A stretch of 64,000 nucleotides of DNA from Actinoplanes missouriensis 431 (GCF_000284295.1 NC_017093.1:3038001-3102000), one strand, 5' to 3'. Positions 35,882-44,434 are shown, counted from the stretch's first letter. Translations and numbers: made by a program. The notes: generated by a model from the letters alone, not told the origin.

Positions 35882-37471
35882 TTGCGTACCAGACTGAGAT
35901 GGCTGACCGCCGTCGCCGCGCTCGCGCTGGCGTCCCCGATCGTGGCCGTGACCACGCCCGCGTCGGCGGCGTCGCCCGCCGTGCTCCCCCTGACCGTCAC
36001 CAACAACACCGGCCGCGGCGACGCCGTGTTCCTCTACGTCATCGGCACCATGAACGGGCGCTGGGGTTACGTCAACAGCGGCGGCGCGTTCACGCCCTGG
36101 CCGGCCGGTGGCCTCCCGCCCGTGCCCGCCCCGGACGTGTCGATGGCCGGGCCCGGCAACGGCGGGACCACGACGATCCGTATCCCCAAGGGCCTGTCCG
36201 GCCGCGTCTACATGGCGATGGGCGACAAGATCAAATTCTTCATCACCCCGGACGGCTTCGTCCAGCCCGCGCCGTGGGCGTCCGGCGACCCGAACTACAA
36301 CGTCCTCTTCGACACCAGCGAATTCACCTTCAACGACGCCGGGCTGTGGCTGAACAGCTCACAGGTCGACTTCTTCGGCATCCCGCACGCTGTCACCGTG
36401 ACCAACGGCGCCGGGCAGACCAAACGCACCGGCGACGTGGTCAGCGACGGCCGCAACAAGGTCATCAACGCGATCAAGGCGCAGCCGGGCTGGCAGGACT
36501 CGGTGATCACCCGCGTCGACGGCACCGTGCTGCGGGTGCTCGCGCCCGGCAAGGCCACCGACGCCGGGAAGTTCCCCGCGAACTACCTCGACTCCTACAT
36601 CACCGCGGCGTGGAGCGCGTACACCAGCAAGACGCTGACCGTCGTACCGCGCCAGAACGAGCCGAACCGCCGGTTCTTCGGCCGGACCGTCGGCAACACC
36701 ATGCGCTTCACCGACAGCAGCGGCGCCGAGGTCGCGACCGTCGACAAGCCCAGCACCGCCAACGTCTGGGGCTGCGACGGCGTCTTCAACGCCCCCAACG
36801 TGGCGCCGTTCATCCAGAGCGAGGTGCGACGGACCATCTGCACGGCATTGGTACGGGGGACGCTCGGCCCGTCCACCCAGGAGCCGGTGTACGACGCCAA
36901 CGCGTTCTACAAGAACAGCGCGCCGAACCACTACTCCCGGATCATCCACGCGAACATGGTCGACGGTAAGGCCTACGGCTTCGCCTACGACGACGTCGGC
37001 GGGTTCGAGTCACTGGTCCACGACGGCGACCCGCAGCAGGCCGGCATCGTGATGAGCCCGTTCGGCGCGGGCGGGAACCCGCCGGCCACCGGCAACCGGA
37101 TCCTCAGCAACTGGAACAACAAGTGCGTCGACGTGAACAACGCGAACTTCTCCGACGGGGTGCCGCTGCAGGTCTGGACCTGCAACAACACCGCCGCGCA
37201 GGCGTGGACGTTCAGCGGTGGCACGATCAGCACGCAGAGCAACAAGTGCATGGACGTCGCCTGGGGCTCACGGGACAACGGCGCGGTCATCCAGATCGCC
37301 ACCTGCAGCGGGAACCCGGCACAGCAGTTCGTGCTCAGCGCGGCCGGTGACCTGGTCAACCCGCAGGCCAACAAGTGCGTCGACATCGCGGAGTGGAACC
37401 CGAACGACGGCGCCCGCCTGCACCTCTGGGACTGCGTCGGCGGCGCGAACCAGAAGTGGCGCCGGGGCTGA
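35882..37471 (+). CDS. Secreted endo-beta-1,3-glucanase (GH64) with ricin-type carbohydrate-binding domain
   Basis: TTG start at 35882 with GAGGAG 7 bases upstream. The 529-residue protein has a signal peptide (residues about 1-30, ending ASAASP). The GH64 (thaumatin-like) catalytic region spans about 35-385, with VPLTVTNNTGRGDAVFLYV-type opening LPLTVTNNTGRGDAVFLYV, TIRIPKGLSGRVYMAMGDK and LFDTSEFTFNDAGLWLNSS. The C-terminal RICIN domain (about 400-529) has three beta-trefoil units, each with a KC(V/M)D phrase and QxW (NQKWRRG at the end). It cleaves beta-1,3-glucan in fungal walls or callose. Confidence 0.92.
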   Translation: MRTRLRWLTAVAALALASPIVAVTTPASAASPAVLPLTVTNNTGRGDAVFLYVIGTMNGRWGYVNSGGAFTPWPAGGLPPVPAPDVSMAGPGNGGTTTIRIPKGLSGRVYMAMGDKIKFFITPDGFVQPAPWASGDPNYNVLFDTSEFTFNDAGLWLNSSQVDFFGIPHAVTVTNGAGQTKRTGDVVSDGRNKVINAIKAQPGWQDSVITRVDGTVLRVLAPGKATDAGKFPANYLDSYITAAWSAYTSKTLTVVPRQNEPNRRFFGRTVGNTMRFTDSSGAEVATVDKPSTANVWGCDGVFNAPNVAPFIQSEVRRTICTALVRGTLGPSTQEPVYDANAFYKNSAPNHYSRIIHANMVDGKAYGFAYDDVGGFESLVHDGDPQQAGIVMSPFGAGGNPPATGNRILSNWNNKCVDVNNANFSDGVPLQVWTCNNTAAQAWTFSGGTISTQSNKCMDVAWGSRDNGAVIQIATCSGNPAQQFVLSAAGDLVNPQANKCVDIAEWNPNDGARLHLWDCVGGANQKWRRG

Positions 37472-37483
37472 TCTCGAGTTGAT

Positions 37484-37521
37484 CCCGGACGGGTTGTCGC
37501 GCTCAGCGTGACCCGTCCGGG
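37484..37521 (+). terminator. Stem-loop after the GH64 gene
   Basis: An 11-bp perfect stem, CCCGGACGGGT at 37484-37494 and its complement at 37511-37521, with a 16-base loop, 13 bp after the stop. No T-run follows, as is usual for actinomycetes. Confidence 0.65.
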
Positions 37522-37531
37522 CCGGCCCGGT

Positions 37532-37549
37532 GGTAGGGGAGGCCCTACC
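37532..37549. promoter_or_regulatory. 18-bp palindrome upstream of the second ABC exporter
   Basis: GGTAGGGGAGGCCCTACC has 7-bp arms and lies exactly 57 bp before the ATPase ATG at 37607. Its outer GGTAGGGG and CCC-ACC parts match the motif at 24360-24377. Confidence 0.55.
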
Positions 37550-37582
37550 CTGAACCCGGGGGACGGCTTCATGGTCGTCCCT

Positions 37583-37606
37583 GAGCAGTATAAATAGGCT
37601 GCTCTC
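37583..37606 (+). promoter_or_regulatory. Candidate -10 inside a short inverted repeat, near-leaderless start
   Basis: GAGCAG, a 10-bp spacer containing TATAAATAGG, CTGCTC. TATAAAT resembles a -10 element, which would place the transcript start only a few bases before the ATG at 37607. The spacer is the only AT-rich run nearby. Confidence 0.4.
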
Positions 37607-38350
37607 ATGATCAACTCCTTGGTGGGCGCGGCTCCGGCGATCTCGGTGCACGGGCTGAGCCGCACCTACGGCACCGGCCCGGCGGCGGTCCGCGCCGCCG
37701 ACGGCATCGACATCGACTTCCCCCGGGGCACATGGACCGCGGTGATGGGACCCTCCGGCTCGGGCAAATCGACACTGCTGCACTGCGCGGCGGGACTGGA
37801 ACGGCCCGACAGCGGCCGGATCGTGCTCGACGACACGGACATCGCGACCCTCGATGACGACGCGCTGGCCGCACTGCGGCGTACCCGGATCGGTTTCGTC
37901 TTTCAGAGCTTCAACCTGGTCGGCTCGCTGACCGCGGAACAGAACGTGGCGCTGCCGTTGCGCCTGGCGGGCCGCCGGCCCGAAGCCGGCCTGATCCGCG
38001 ACGCGCTCGCGGCGGTGGGGCTGGCCGAGCGGCGCCGCAGCAAACCGCGCGAGCTCTCCGGCGGCCAGCAACAGCGGGTCGCCGTCGCACGTGCGCTGGT
38101 CACCCGGCCCGATGTGCTCTTCGCCGACGAGCCCACCGGCGCGCTCGACACCGGCTCGGCCCGTGCGGTCCTGGACCTGCTCCGTCGTGCCGCCGACGCC
38201 GGGCAGACGATCGTGATGGTGACCCATGATCCGGTCGCGGCGGCCCGCGCCGACCTCGTCGTGTTCCTGCGGGACGGTCGCATCGTGGACCGGATCGCCG
38301 GCCCCGATGTCCGTGAGGTCACCGACCGGCTCGTCGGCCTGGAGGCCTGA
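37607..38350 (+). CDS. ABC transporter ATP-binding protein (MacB/LolD type)
   Basis: A 247-residue ATPase. Walker A is GPSGSGKSTLLHC, the Q-loop GFVFQSFNLVGSL, the signature ELSGGQQQRVAVA, Walker B DVLFADEPTGALD and the H-loop VMVTHDP. It is closely similar in layout to the ATPase at 23571-24302, and both are followed by FtsX permeases. One base separates it from the permease start. There is no ribosome-binding site at the ATG, consistent with a near-leaderless transcript. Confidence 0.92.
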   Translation: MINSLVGAAPAISVHGLSRTYGTGPAAVRAADGIDIDFPRGTWTAVMGPSGSGKSTLLHCAAGLERPDSGRIVLDDTDIATLDDDALAALRRTRIGFVFQSFNLVGSLTAEQNVALPLRLAGRRPEAGLIRDALAAVGLAERRRSKPRELSGGQQQRVAVARALVTRPDVLFADEPTGALDTGSARAVLDLLRRAADAGQTIVMVTHDPVAAARADLVVFLRDGRIVDRIAGPDVREVTDRLVGLEA

Positions 38351-38351
38351 C

Positions 38352-40247
38352 ATGATGCGACTGAGCTGGGCCGGGTTCCGCGACCGTTGGACCCTCTTCG
38401 CCGGCGCCACGCTGACCGTCTGCCTCGGTGTCGCGCTGGTGCAGTCCTCGCTGCTGCTGCTCGTGACGGCGGCGACCCGTACCCCGCCCGCCGGCGCCTC
38501 GCCGAACGCGCGGATGCGATTCGCCGAGAGCAACGAGGCCCTGGTGGCGCTGCTGGCCGTCAGCCTGGGATTCGCCGCGCTGCTGGCGGTGTTCATCATC
38601 GCCTCCACCTTCGCGTTCGCCGTCGAGCAGCGTCGCCGTGAACTGGCGCTGCTGCGGGTCGCTGGTGCCACCCGCCGGCACCTGCGGCGGCTGCTGCTCG
38701 GCGAGGCTCTGCTGCTGGGTGGCCTCGGCACGCTGGCCGGGATCCCCGCCGGCGTCGCCGCGACGGCCGTGCAGACCGGCCTGCTGCACCGGCTGAATCT
38801 CGCGCCTGACGGGTTCACCGGCCACTGGCAGGGCTGGATCGTCGCCGTCTCGGCGGCGACCGGCCCGCTGCTTGCCGTCACCGGTGTGCTGCTCGCGGCT
38901 CGCCGAGCAGGCCGCATCCGGCCCTTGGCCGCACTGCGTGACGCCGAGGACGTCGTCAGCGCCGTGCCCGTGGGGAGATGGGCGCTCGGGCTGGTCCTCG
39001 CCGTGGGCGCGCTCGTGCTGGCCGGGCTGGCGCCCGTCGGTGGCGCGACCGGCGGCCAGGCGATGGCCACCAGCGTCAGCGTCTGTGCGGTGATCGCGCT
39101 GAGTCTGCTCGGCCCGGCTCTGGTGCGCGCAATGGCGCGGCTCGTGCCGGGCCGTGGCGCCGGCGTCGCCGGGCTGCTCGCGGTCGCGAACCTGCGGGAC
39201 GACGCCCGCCGGGCCGCCTCGGTCGCGGCGCCACTGCTCGTGCTGACCGGTCTGCTGCTCGGGCAGGCCGGCGCCGCGTCGTCGTTCGCTGCGGCAGGCC
39301 GCGCGGAGCAGCACCGCGACACGCGCGCCGATCTGGTGGTCGAGGGCGCCGCCGGCCTGCCGGCCACGCCGGGCGTCGCCGCCACCGCCGCCGAGGCGCA
39401 GCTGCCCGTCGCCCTGACCACGGGCAGAGGTGAGCTCGCCTACACCAGGATCACCTCCGCCCTGGTGGTCGACGCGAGCGCGTACGCCCGGGTGCATCCG
39501 CTCGCCGGCGATCTGAGCGCGTTGCGCGGCGCCGCCGTGGCGGCCGGCCCCGGCGCGGACGGCTTCGCGCCGGGTGACACCGTCGGCATCCGGGTCGGCG
39601 ACACCGACCTGGGCCCGCTGCCCGTCGTGGCAGCGGTGCCGCAGCAGATCGGCGGCGGCGCCACCGTGCTCCTGCCGGTCGGGCTGCTGACTGCCGACCA
39701 GCTCAGCGACGCGAACTGGCGAAGCTTCGTCACGCTCGACCCGGCCGCCGACGTGCGGGCGGTCGCCGACGCCCTGCGCACCATCGGCCCGGTCCGCACC
39801 ACCGACGACTGGCTGCGGCAGGACGGCACGGCGCGTTCCGCGGCGAGCACCGGCGTGCTGATCGCCGTGATGGGCCTCGGGGTGGTGTACGCCCTGGTCG
39901 GCGTGGTCAACGCGATCGTCATCACGGTGGCGGCCCGGCGGCGTGAGTTCGCGGCCGTTCGCGCTGCCGGGTTCACCCGTGCCCAGGTGATCCGCATCGC
40001 CATCACCGAATCCGCGCTGACCACGGCGATCGGCCTGACGCTCGGCGCGGTGGCGGCGGGCGGCACTCTGCTCGCCGTGCTGCTCACCACCGGCGCGGTG
40101 TCCGGGGCGGCCACCCTCGACTTGCCGTGGTCGCTGATCGCGGTGGTGGTCGTCGGTGGTTTCATGATCACTGGGGCCACCAGCGCCGTGGCGTCGTTCG
40201 CGGCGACCCGGGACCGACCGGTGGCGGTGCTGGCGGCTCGCGAGTGA
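38352..40247 (+). CDS. ABC transporter permease, FtsX type
   Basis: A 631-residue protein from MMRLSWAGFRDRWTLFAGAT. Two FtsX modules are visible: VSLGFAALLAVFIIASTFAF with LALLRVAGATRRHLRRLLLG, and LGVVYALVGVVNAIVITVAA with FAAVRAAGFTRAQVIRIAIT. An extracytoplasmic region lies between residues about 320-480. It pairs with the upstream ATPase to form an exporter of the MacB/lipoprotein or antibiotic-peptide type. There is no cognate two-component system next to it, unlike the first operon. Confidence 0.9.
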   Translation: MMRLSWAGFRDRWTLFAGATLTVCLGVALVQSSLLLLVTAATRTPPAGASPNARMRFAESNEALVALLAVSLGFAALLAVFIIASTFAFAVEQRRRELALLRVAGATRRHLRRLLLGEALLLGGLGTLAGIPAGVAATAVQTGLLHRLNLAPDGFTGHWQGWIVAVSAATGPLLAVTGVLLAARRAGRIRPLAALRDAEDVVSAVPVGRWALGLVLAVGALVLAGLAPVGGATGGQAMATSVSVCAVIALSLLGPALVRAMARLVPGRGAGVAGLLAVANLRDDARRAASVAAPLLVLTGLLLGQAGAASSFAAAGRAEQHRDTRADLVVEGAAGLPATPGVAATAAEAQLPVALTTGRGELAYTRITSALVVDASAYARVHPLAGDLSALRGAAVAAGPGADGFAPGDTVGIRVGDTDLGPLPVVAAVPQQIGGGATVLLPVGLLTADQLSDANWRSFVTLDPAADVRAVADALRTIGPVRTTDDWLRQDGTARSAASTGVLIAVMGLGVVYALVGVVNAIVITVAARRREFAAVRAAGFTRAQVIRIAITESALTTAIGLTLGAVAAGGTLLAVLLTTGAVSGAATLDLPWSLIAVVVVGGFMITGATSAVASFAATRDRPVAVLAARE

Positions 40248-40282
40248 GGCGTCGGCCGCGGTGGTCAGCCGTGGCCGTGGGC

Positions 40283-40309
40283 GGCCGTCTTCCGTTGCCG
40301 GAGACGGCC
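40283..40309 (+). terminator. Stem-loop after the second ABC permease
   Basis: GGCCGTCT at 40283-40290 pairs with AGACGGCC at 40302-40309 across an 11-base loop, 36 bp after the permease stop. Confidence 0.5.
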
Positions 40310-40347
40310 GGTTACCCGCTCGGTCGCCCGGTTCAGGTGACGCCGGG

Positions 40348-40505
40348 CGCAGAGCATCGAGAACCCGATGCGGTTCACCGGCCAGTACCGGGACCCGGCA
40401 TCCGGTGACGGCAACTACTATCTGCGGGCGCGAACTACTATCTGCGGGCGCGCACTACGGCCCGGGCGCGGGCCGGTTCGCCTGCCGGGATCCGATGCCC
40501 ACGAC
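40348..40505 (+). pseudogene. RHS-repeat protein, decayed core fragment
   Basis: One frame reads IENPMRFTGQYRDPASGDG then NYYLRAR, and a shifted frame continues HYGPGAGRFACRDPM. This is the RHS-core signature RFTGQYxDPxxGxYYLRARxYxPxxGRFxxRDP seen at the end of RHS/YD-repeat toxins. A 20-bp exact tandem duplication at 40413-40452 (AACTACTATCTGCGGGCGCG) breaks the frame. No upstream RHS gene or downstream toxin tip remains. Confidence 0.7.
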
Positions 40506-40642
40506 CGGCCCCCACCGCGCGGCGCGGATGCCGCGGTACACGAGTGCGAGACTGTCGTGGAGCTTCGCGCGTGGACAACGCGCTCTCGGCGATTCGTCGA
40601 GCGGTCTCCGGTGGGCTTTCGCGGCAGATCCAGGGAGTCCTC

Positions 40643-41269
40643 GTGGATGTGAGCACGACGTGGAACGCGGTGGACCGCATCCTCGAGGGCGCCCTCGGCG
40701 AGTTGACCGGGCCGGGCGGCCCGCCGGTGCTTCCGGCCTCAGCGCTGGAGGACTGGCGGCTGCCCGCCCCGGCGAAATCCGCCCTGCTCTCCTACGGGCT
40801 CCCGCCGCAGCGCACCGACGGCCTGATGGGCGTCGCCGGCGGGTTCCACGACGCCGCGCCCGCCTATCACGTCCTGGGCTCGTACGGCTCGGCGATCATC
40901 GCCGCCGTCCCGGGCTCGGACGCGGTCCTGGCCGTTCCGCGCTCCTCCGCCGTACATCCGGATCTGGCCCGTCTGTATCCCTCGGGGATCACGCCGACGC
41001 CGGTGAACTCGTCGATCCCGGCGTTCGTCGAGTGCGCCTGGCGCTGGCACTGGATCGTCCCGCTGCTCGCCGACGCGCAGAACGCCGCCGGGGAGGCCGA
41101 GATCCAGGCGTGGAAGGACGGCCGCGGTACGGAGATCGACGATCCCTATCGCGGCTGTCAGCAGTTGTGTGACCACGTTTTGGAACGTTTCCGGGCGATC
41201 GATCCGGCGATCGGCCCGGACACCGGATTCTGGCCGGACGTGATCGCCGACCTCGCCCCGGACCGATGA
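40643..41269 (+). CDS. SUKH-4-like immunity protein
   Basis: GTG start at 40643 with GGGAG five bases upstream; 208 residues. The fold pattern fits SUKH-4: LPAPAKSALLSYGLPPQRTD, then YHVLGSYGSAIIAAVPGSDA and GITPTPVNSSIPAFVECAWR. SUKH proteins neutralise nuclease or deaminase tips of contact-dependent or RHS toxins. It directly follows the RHS-core remnant, so it is plausibly an orphan immunity gene kept after the toxin decayed. Family assignment is by pattern only. Confidence 0.65.
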   Translation: MDVSTTWNAVDRILEGALGELTGPGGPPVLPASALEDWRLPAPAKSALLSYGLPPQRTDGLMGVAGGFHDAAPAYHVLGSYGSAIIAAVPGSDAVLAVPRSSAVHPDLARLYPSGITPTPVNSSIPAFVECAWRWHWIVPLLADAQNAAGEAEIQAWKDGRGTEIDDPYRGCQQLCDHVLERFRAIDPAIGPDTGFWPDVIADLAPDR

Positions 41270-41329
41270 GTTCGCGTCACCCCGATGGTCTCCACTGGTA
41301 TGAGTCGACGAGACGGACGGAGATCGGTG

Positions 41330-42604
41330 ATGCGAAGGCGAACACTGCTGGCGGGCGCGGGCGCCGCTGCGACAGGTGTCGTGACGGGTGGACCGGCGTC
41401 GGCGTCGCCCGGCGGGCCGTGGCACACCGGTCTGGCCGCGCTGCACGCGGCGATGGCGGCCCGCGTCGGGCGCGGTGAGCTGACCGGCATCGTGTACCTG
41501 GTCGCGCACCGCGGGCGGGTGCACGTCGACACCATCGGGACCCTGACGCCCGGCGGAACACCATCGATGCGCCGGGGTACGCCGTTCCGGCTGGCCTCGC
41601 TGACCAAGCCGGTGATCGCGACGGCCGCGATGATGCTTGTCGAGGACGGCAGGCTCGCGCTGGACGAGCCGGTCGACCGGCTGCTGCCCGAGCTGGCCGG
41701 CCGGCGGGTGCTGACCCGCCTCGACGGGCCGCTCGACCAGACCGTCCCGGCGGTCCGGCCGATCACCGTCGAGGACGTGCTGACCTTCCGGATGGGGCAC
41801 GGCATCCTCTTCGAGCCCAGCGTCCAACCGCCGTACCCGATCATCGCCGCGGCCGACGAGCTGCAGCTGGCGATGGCGCAGCCGGACCCGCGGACGCCGC
41901 TGGACATGGACGAGTGGATCCGCCGGTTCGGCACCCTGCCGCTGATGTACCAGCCGGGAGAACGCTGGCAGTACAACACCGGGGCGCTGGTGCTCGGCGT
42001 GCTGGTCGAGCGCGCCGCCGGCCGGCCGCTGGGGGAGTTCCTGCGCCGCCGGCTGTTCGGGCCGCTCGGCATGCGGCACACCGGTTTCTCCCTGCCGCGC
42101 GCCGAGGCCGCCCGGCTGCCGGGCCTGTACGCGACGAACCCGCAGACCGGCCGGCTGGAACCGCAACCCGGGTCGACGCCCCAGGAGTGGAGCCGGCCGC
42201 CCGCGTTCCCGTCCGGTGCCGCCGGTCTGGCCTCGACCGTCGACGACTACTTCGCGTTCAGTCGGCTCCTGCTCAACGGTGGCGTGCACCGCGGCCGGCG
42301 CCTGCTGTCCGCCGCGTCGGCCCGGCGGCTGACGACGAACCATCTCACCCCGCAGCAGATCGCCGACGCGGGTGAGTTCCCGCTCTCCGGGCACGGCTGG
42401 GGGTACGGCATGGCGGTCAGCGTCACCCCGGACGAGGTCTCCGGGCCGGGCCGGTACGGCTGGGACGGCGGTTACGGCACGACCTGGTTCACCGACCCGG
42501 AGCGGGGGCTGACCGCGATCGCGCTGACCCAGACCGTCGACTTCCTGTTCAACGGCGCCCGCGAGGAGTTCCAGCGTCTCGCGGCGGCAACGGTCCGCAG
42601 TTAG
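41330..42604 (+). CDS. Beta-lactamase-family serine hydrolase, Tat-exported
   Basis: 424 residues from MRRRTLLAGAGAAATGVVTG, a twin-arginine signal. The SxxK nucleophile motif is ASLTKPVI, the YxN motif is QYNTGALV, and a third KTG-like motif is the HGWGYGMAVS region. Length and pattern fit class C-like esterases and D-aminopeptidases. It is probably exported and acts on esters, lactams or peptides. The ATG at 41330 is chosen for GGAG eight bases upstream. Runs alone, between the SUKH-like gene and the small toxin/antitoxin-like pair. Confidence 0.87.
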   Translation: MRRRTLLAGAGAAATGVVTGGPASASPGGPWHTGLAALHAAMAARVGRGELTGIVYLVAHRGRVHVDTIGTLTPGGTPSMRRGTPFRLASLTKPVIATAAMMLVEDGRLALDEPVDRLLPELAGRRVLTRLDGPLDQTVPAVRPITVEDVLTFRMGHGILFEPSVQPPYPIIAAADELQLAMAQPDPRTPLDMDEWIRRFGTLPLMYQPGERWQYNTGALVLGVLVERAAGRPLGEFLRRRLFGPLGMRHTGFSLPRAEAARLPGLYATNPQTGRLEPQPGSTPQEWSRPPAFPSGAAGLASTVDDYFAFSRLLLNGGVHRGRRLLSAASARRLTTNHLTPQQIADAGEFPLSGHGWGYGMAVSVTPDEVSGPGRYGWDGGYGTTWFTDPERGLTAIALTQTVDFLFNGAREEFQRLAAATVRS

Positions 42605-42714
42605 CCGCGCGGTCGGCCGGAGCTGAGGGGCCCGGCGCACGCCGAACGCGGCTTTGTGATCGCCCGGACAGCGACCAGGGTAGCGACCTGGGCACCATCG
42701 CACAGAAGGCACGG

Positions 42715-42743
42715 TTGGACTTCGTATACGTGGCGTTTACAGT
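42715..42743 (+). promoter_or_regulatory. Candidate promoter of the toxin/antitoxin-like pair
   Basis: TTGGAC at 42715-42720, 17-bp spacer, TACAGT at 42738-42743. The likely transcript start near 42747-42750 falls on GTG codons in the toxin frame. Confidence 0.5.
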
Positions 42744-42806
42744 AGGGTGGTGGAGTAGAACTACGAGTTCAACGATGACAGCTACACCGCTCTGAGTGCC
42801 GCCCGT

Positions 42807-43031
42807 GTGGCATGGCAGGACGCGGTGTTTGTGCTGCGTCAGAGCCGGCCGGTCGTGCGCAGGCACATCGGGGCGGTCCTCAACGTTGCGGGCCGGGACC
42901 GGCAAGGGCGCTGGCTGGCCGTAGCGTTGATCGAACTGGATCCACAGCGCGACGACCAGTACACCGTCGCAGGGGCGCGGTATCTCGATGATGTCGAGGT
43001 TGCCTCGATCGAGCGGATGCTGAAGGGATAG
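42807..43031 (+). CDS. Small protein upstream of a ribbon-helix-helix gene, toxin-like
   Basis: A GTG at 42807 gives 74 residues (AWQDAVFVLRQSRPVVRRHI, then GRWLAVALIELDPQRDDQYT). In the same frame the coding look extends upstream (YEFNDDSYTALSAAR) to an amber codon at 42756-42758, before which two GTG codons sit at the presumed transcript start. The size, strand-rich character and two-base gap to an antitoxin-like gene suggest the toxin of a BrnT/RelE-like module, but no catalytic motif is proven. The true start is uncertain. Confidence 0.5.
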   Translation: MAWQDAVFVLRQSRPVVRRHIGAVLNVAGRDRQGRWLAVALIELDPQRDDQYTVAGARYLDDVEVASIERMLKG

Positions 43032-43033
43032 CC

Positions 43034-43327
43034 ATGACGGAGAACAGCGATATCCGAGCTGCACTCGAGGACCGCGACTGGGCCGGCGCCGAGGTTGTCA
43101 CCGACCGGCCACGCGCGAAGATTGTGCATTCTGTGCGTCTGCCCGCCGAGTGGTCGGAGGCATTGGAGGCCGAGGCTGATCGGCGTGGAACAACCCCGTC
43201 GCGGCTCATGCAGGACTACATCGTCGCGGGCCTTCAGCATGATGCGGCGGCGCCGGAGGGAACCGTCACGATCAGCAGGGCGGCGTTGCACCGTGCCATC
43301 GACGCGGCACTGACGAATGCTGCCTGA
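43034..43327 (+). CDS. Ribbon-helix-helix antitoxin-like protein
   Basis: 97 residues. The central part IVHSVRLPAEWSEALEAEAD then RRGTTPSRLMQDYIVAGL is a strand-helix-helix of the CopG/Arc type: a short beta strand followed by two helices with a Pro-Ser turn. The C-terminus contains a further helix (ISRAALHRAIDAALTNA). Such proteins bind DNA as dimers and repress their own operon. It begins 2 bp after the 74-aa gene and is followed by a strong terminator. Confidence 0.7.
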   Translation: MTENSDIRAALEDRDWAGAEVVTDRPRAKIVHSVRLPAEWSEALEAEADRRGTTPSRLMQDYIVAGLQHDAAAPEGTVTISRAALHRAIDAALTNAA

Positions 43328-43370
43328 CCGGCGATTCCGATAGCCGCTGTCCCGTCGAGGCGGGAAGGCG

Positions 43371-43401
43371 ATGAGACGGGCCCTGGGTGGGCCCGTCTCA
43401 T
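43371..43401 (+). terminator. Strong terminator stem-loop after the small gene pair
   Basis: A 13-bp perfect stem, ATGAGACGGGCCC at 43371-43383 and its complement at 43389-43401, with a 5-base loop. It lies about 45 bp after the antitoxin-like gene and could also serve the convergent oxidoreductase gene. Confidence 0.85.
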
Positions 43402-43492
43402 GGGGGCAGAGGCAGGGGCCGAGTCCGGCCGGGCTCGCCGGTCGGCCTGCCCGGCCCGGCGGGTGATGGACACCTGCCAATGACGGGAATGA

Positions 43493-44398
43493 TCAGATGG
43501 TGACGATGACTTTGCCCTGGGTGCGGCCCCGTTCGGCGTACCGGTGGGCCTCGGCGATCTTCTCCAGGGGGAAGGTCTCGGCGACGAACGGGGTGTAGGC
43601 GCCCGTCGCGCCGTAGCCGGCGCCCTCGGCCAGCACCGCCGAGTCGTTCTGGGCGGTGTAGTGCCGGACGCCCAGGCCGCCGGCGAGCATGTGGTCGGCG
43701 ACCGTCACCACCCGGGCCGGGTCGCCGGCGATGGCCACCAGGTCGGGCAGGGAGCCCGAGCCGACGGCGTCCAGGACCGCGTCCACACCGGTGGGGGCGA
43801 GGGCGGCGACCCGGTCGGCCAGGCCGGGGCCGTACGTGGTGGGCAGCGCTCCGATCGAGCGCAGGTAGTCGTGCTTGGCCTCGCTCGCGGTGCCGATGAC
43901 GGTGGCGCCGCGGGCCACGCCGATGGCCACGGCCGCGCTGCCCACGCCGCCGGCCGCGCCCTCGACGAGCAGGGTCTTGCCGGACAGGTCGCCGAGCAGG
44001 TTGAGGGCGCCGCCCGCGGTGGCGACGGCGAGCCCGGCGCCGGCGGCCTGCTCCAGGGTCCAGGTGTCCGGGACCGGCGCCCACGCGGTCAGCACGACGT
44101 GCTCGGCGCTGGCCCCGAAGATGCCGCCGAGCCCGAACACCCGGTCGCCGGCCGCCACGCCGGTGACACCGTCGCCGACCTCGTCGACGGCGCCGGCGGC
44201 GTCGCGGCCGGGGATGGCCGGGAGCTCGGCCGGGTAGTAGTCGCGCAGCACGCCGGCGCGGATCTTGAAGTCGATCGGGTTGACGCTGGCGGCGGCGGCC
44301 CGGATGCGGATCTCGCCGGGGCCGGCGTGCGGTTCGGGAGCGTCGTCGACGACGAGGATCTCGGCCGGGCCGTACTCGTGGAAGCGTGCTGCGCGCAT
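43493..44398 (-). CDS. NADP-dependent quinone-oxidoreductase-like protein (MDR family)
   Basis: 301 residues. The N-terminal GroES-like part reads MRAARFHEYGPAEILVVDDA and RIRAAAASVNPIDFKIRAGV, followed by IPGRDAAGAVDEVGDGVTGV. The Rossmann segment is TLLVEGAAGGVGSAAVAIGV. No zinc-binding Cys cluster is seen, as in zeta-crystallin-like quinone reductases. It is cytoplasmic and reduces quinones or enones with NADPH. Upstream are two imperfect direct repeats (AAGTTATCAC and TAGTTGTCAC) that may be regulatory. Confidence 0.9.
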   Translation of the reverse strand: MRAARFHEYGPAEILVVDDAPEPHAGPGEIRIRAAAASVNPIDFKIRAGVLRDYYPAELPAIPGRDAAGAVDEVGDGVTGVAAGDRVFGLGGIFGASAEHVVLTAWAPVPDTWTLEQAAGAGLAVATAGGALNLLGDLSGKTLLVEGAAGGVGSAAVAIGVARGATVIGTASEAKHDYLRSIGALPTTYGPGLADRVAALAPTGVDAVLDAVGSGSLPDLVAIAGDPARVVTVADHMLAGGLGVRHYTAQNDSAVLAEGAGYGATGAYTPFVAETFPLEKIAEAHRYAERGRTQGKVIVTI

Positions 44399-44434
44399 CG
44401 GAACTCCTCGGGAATTGTTGCTGTGACAACTAAC

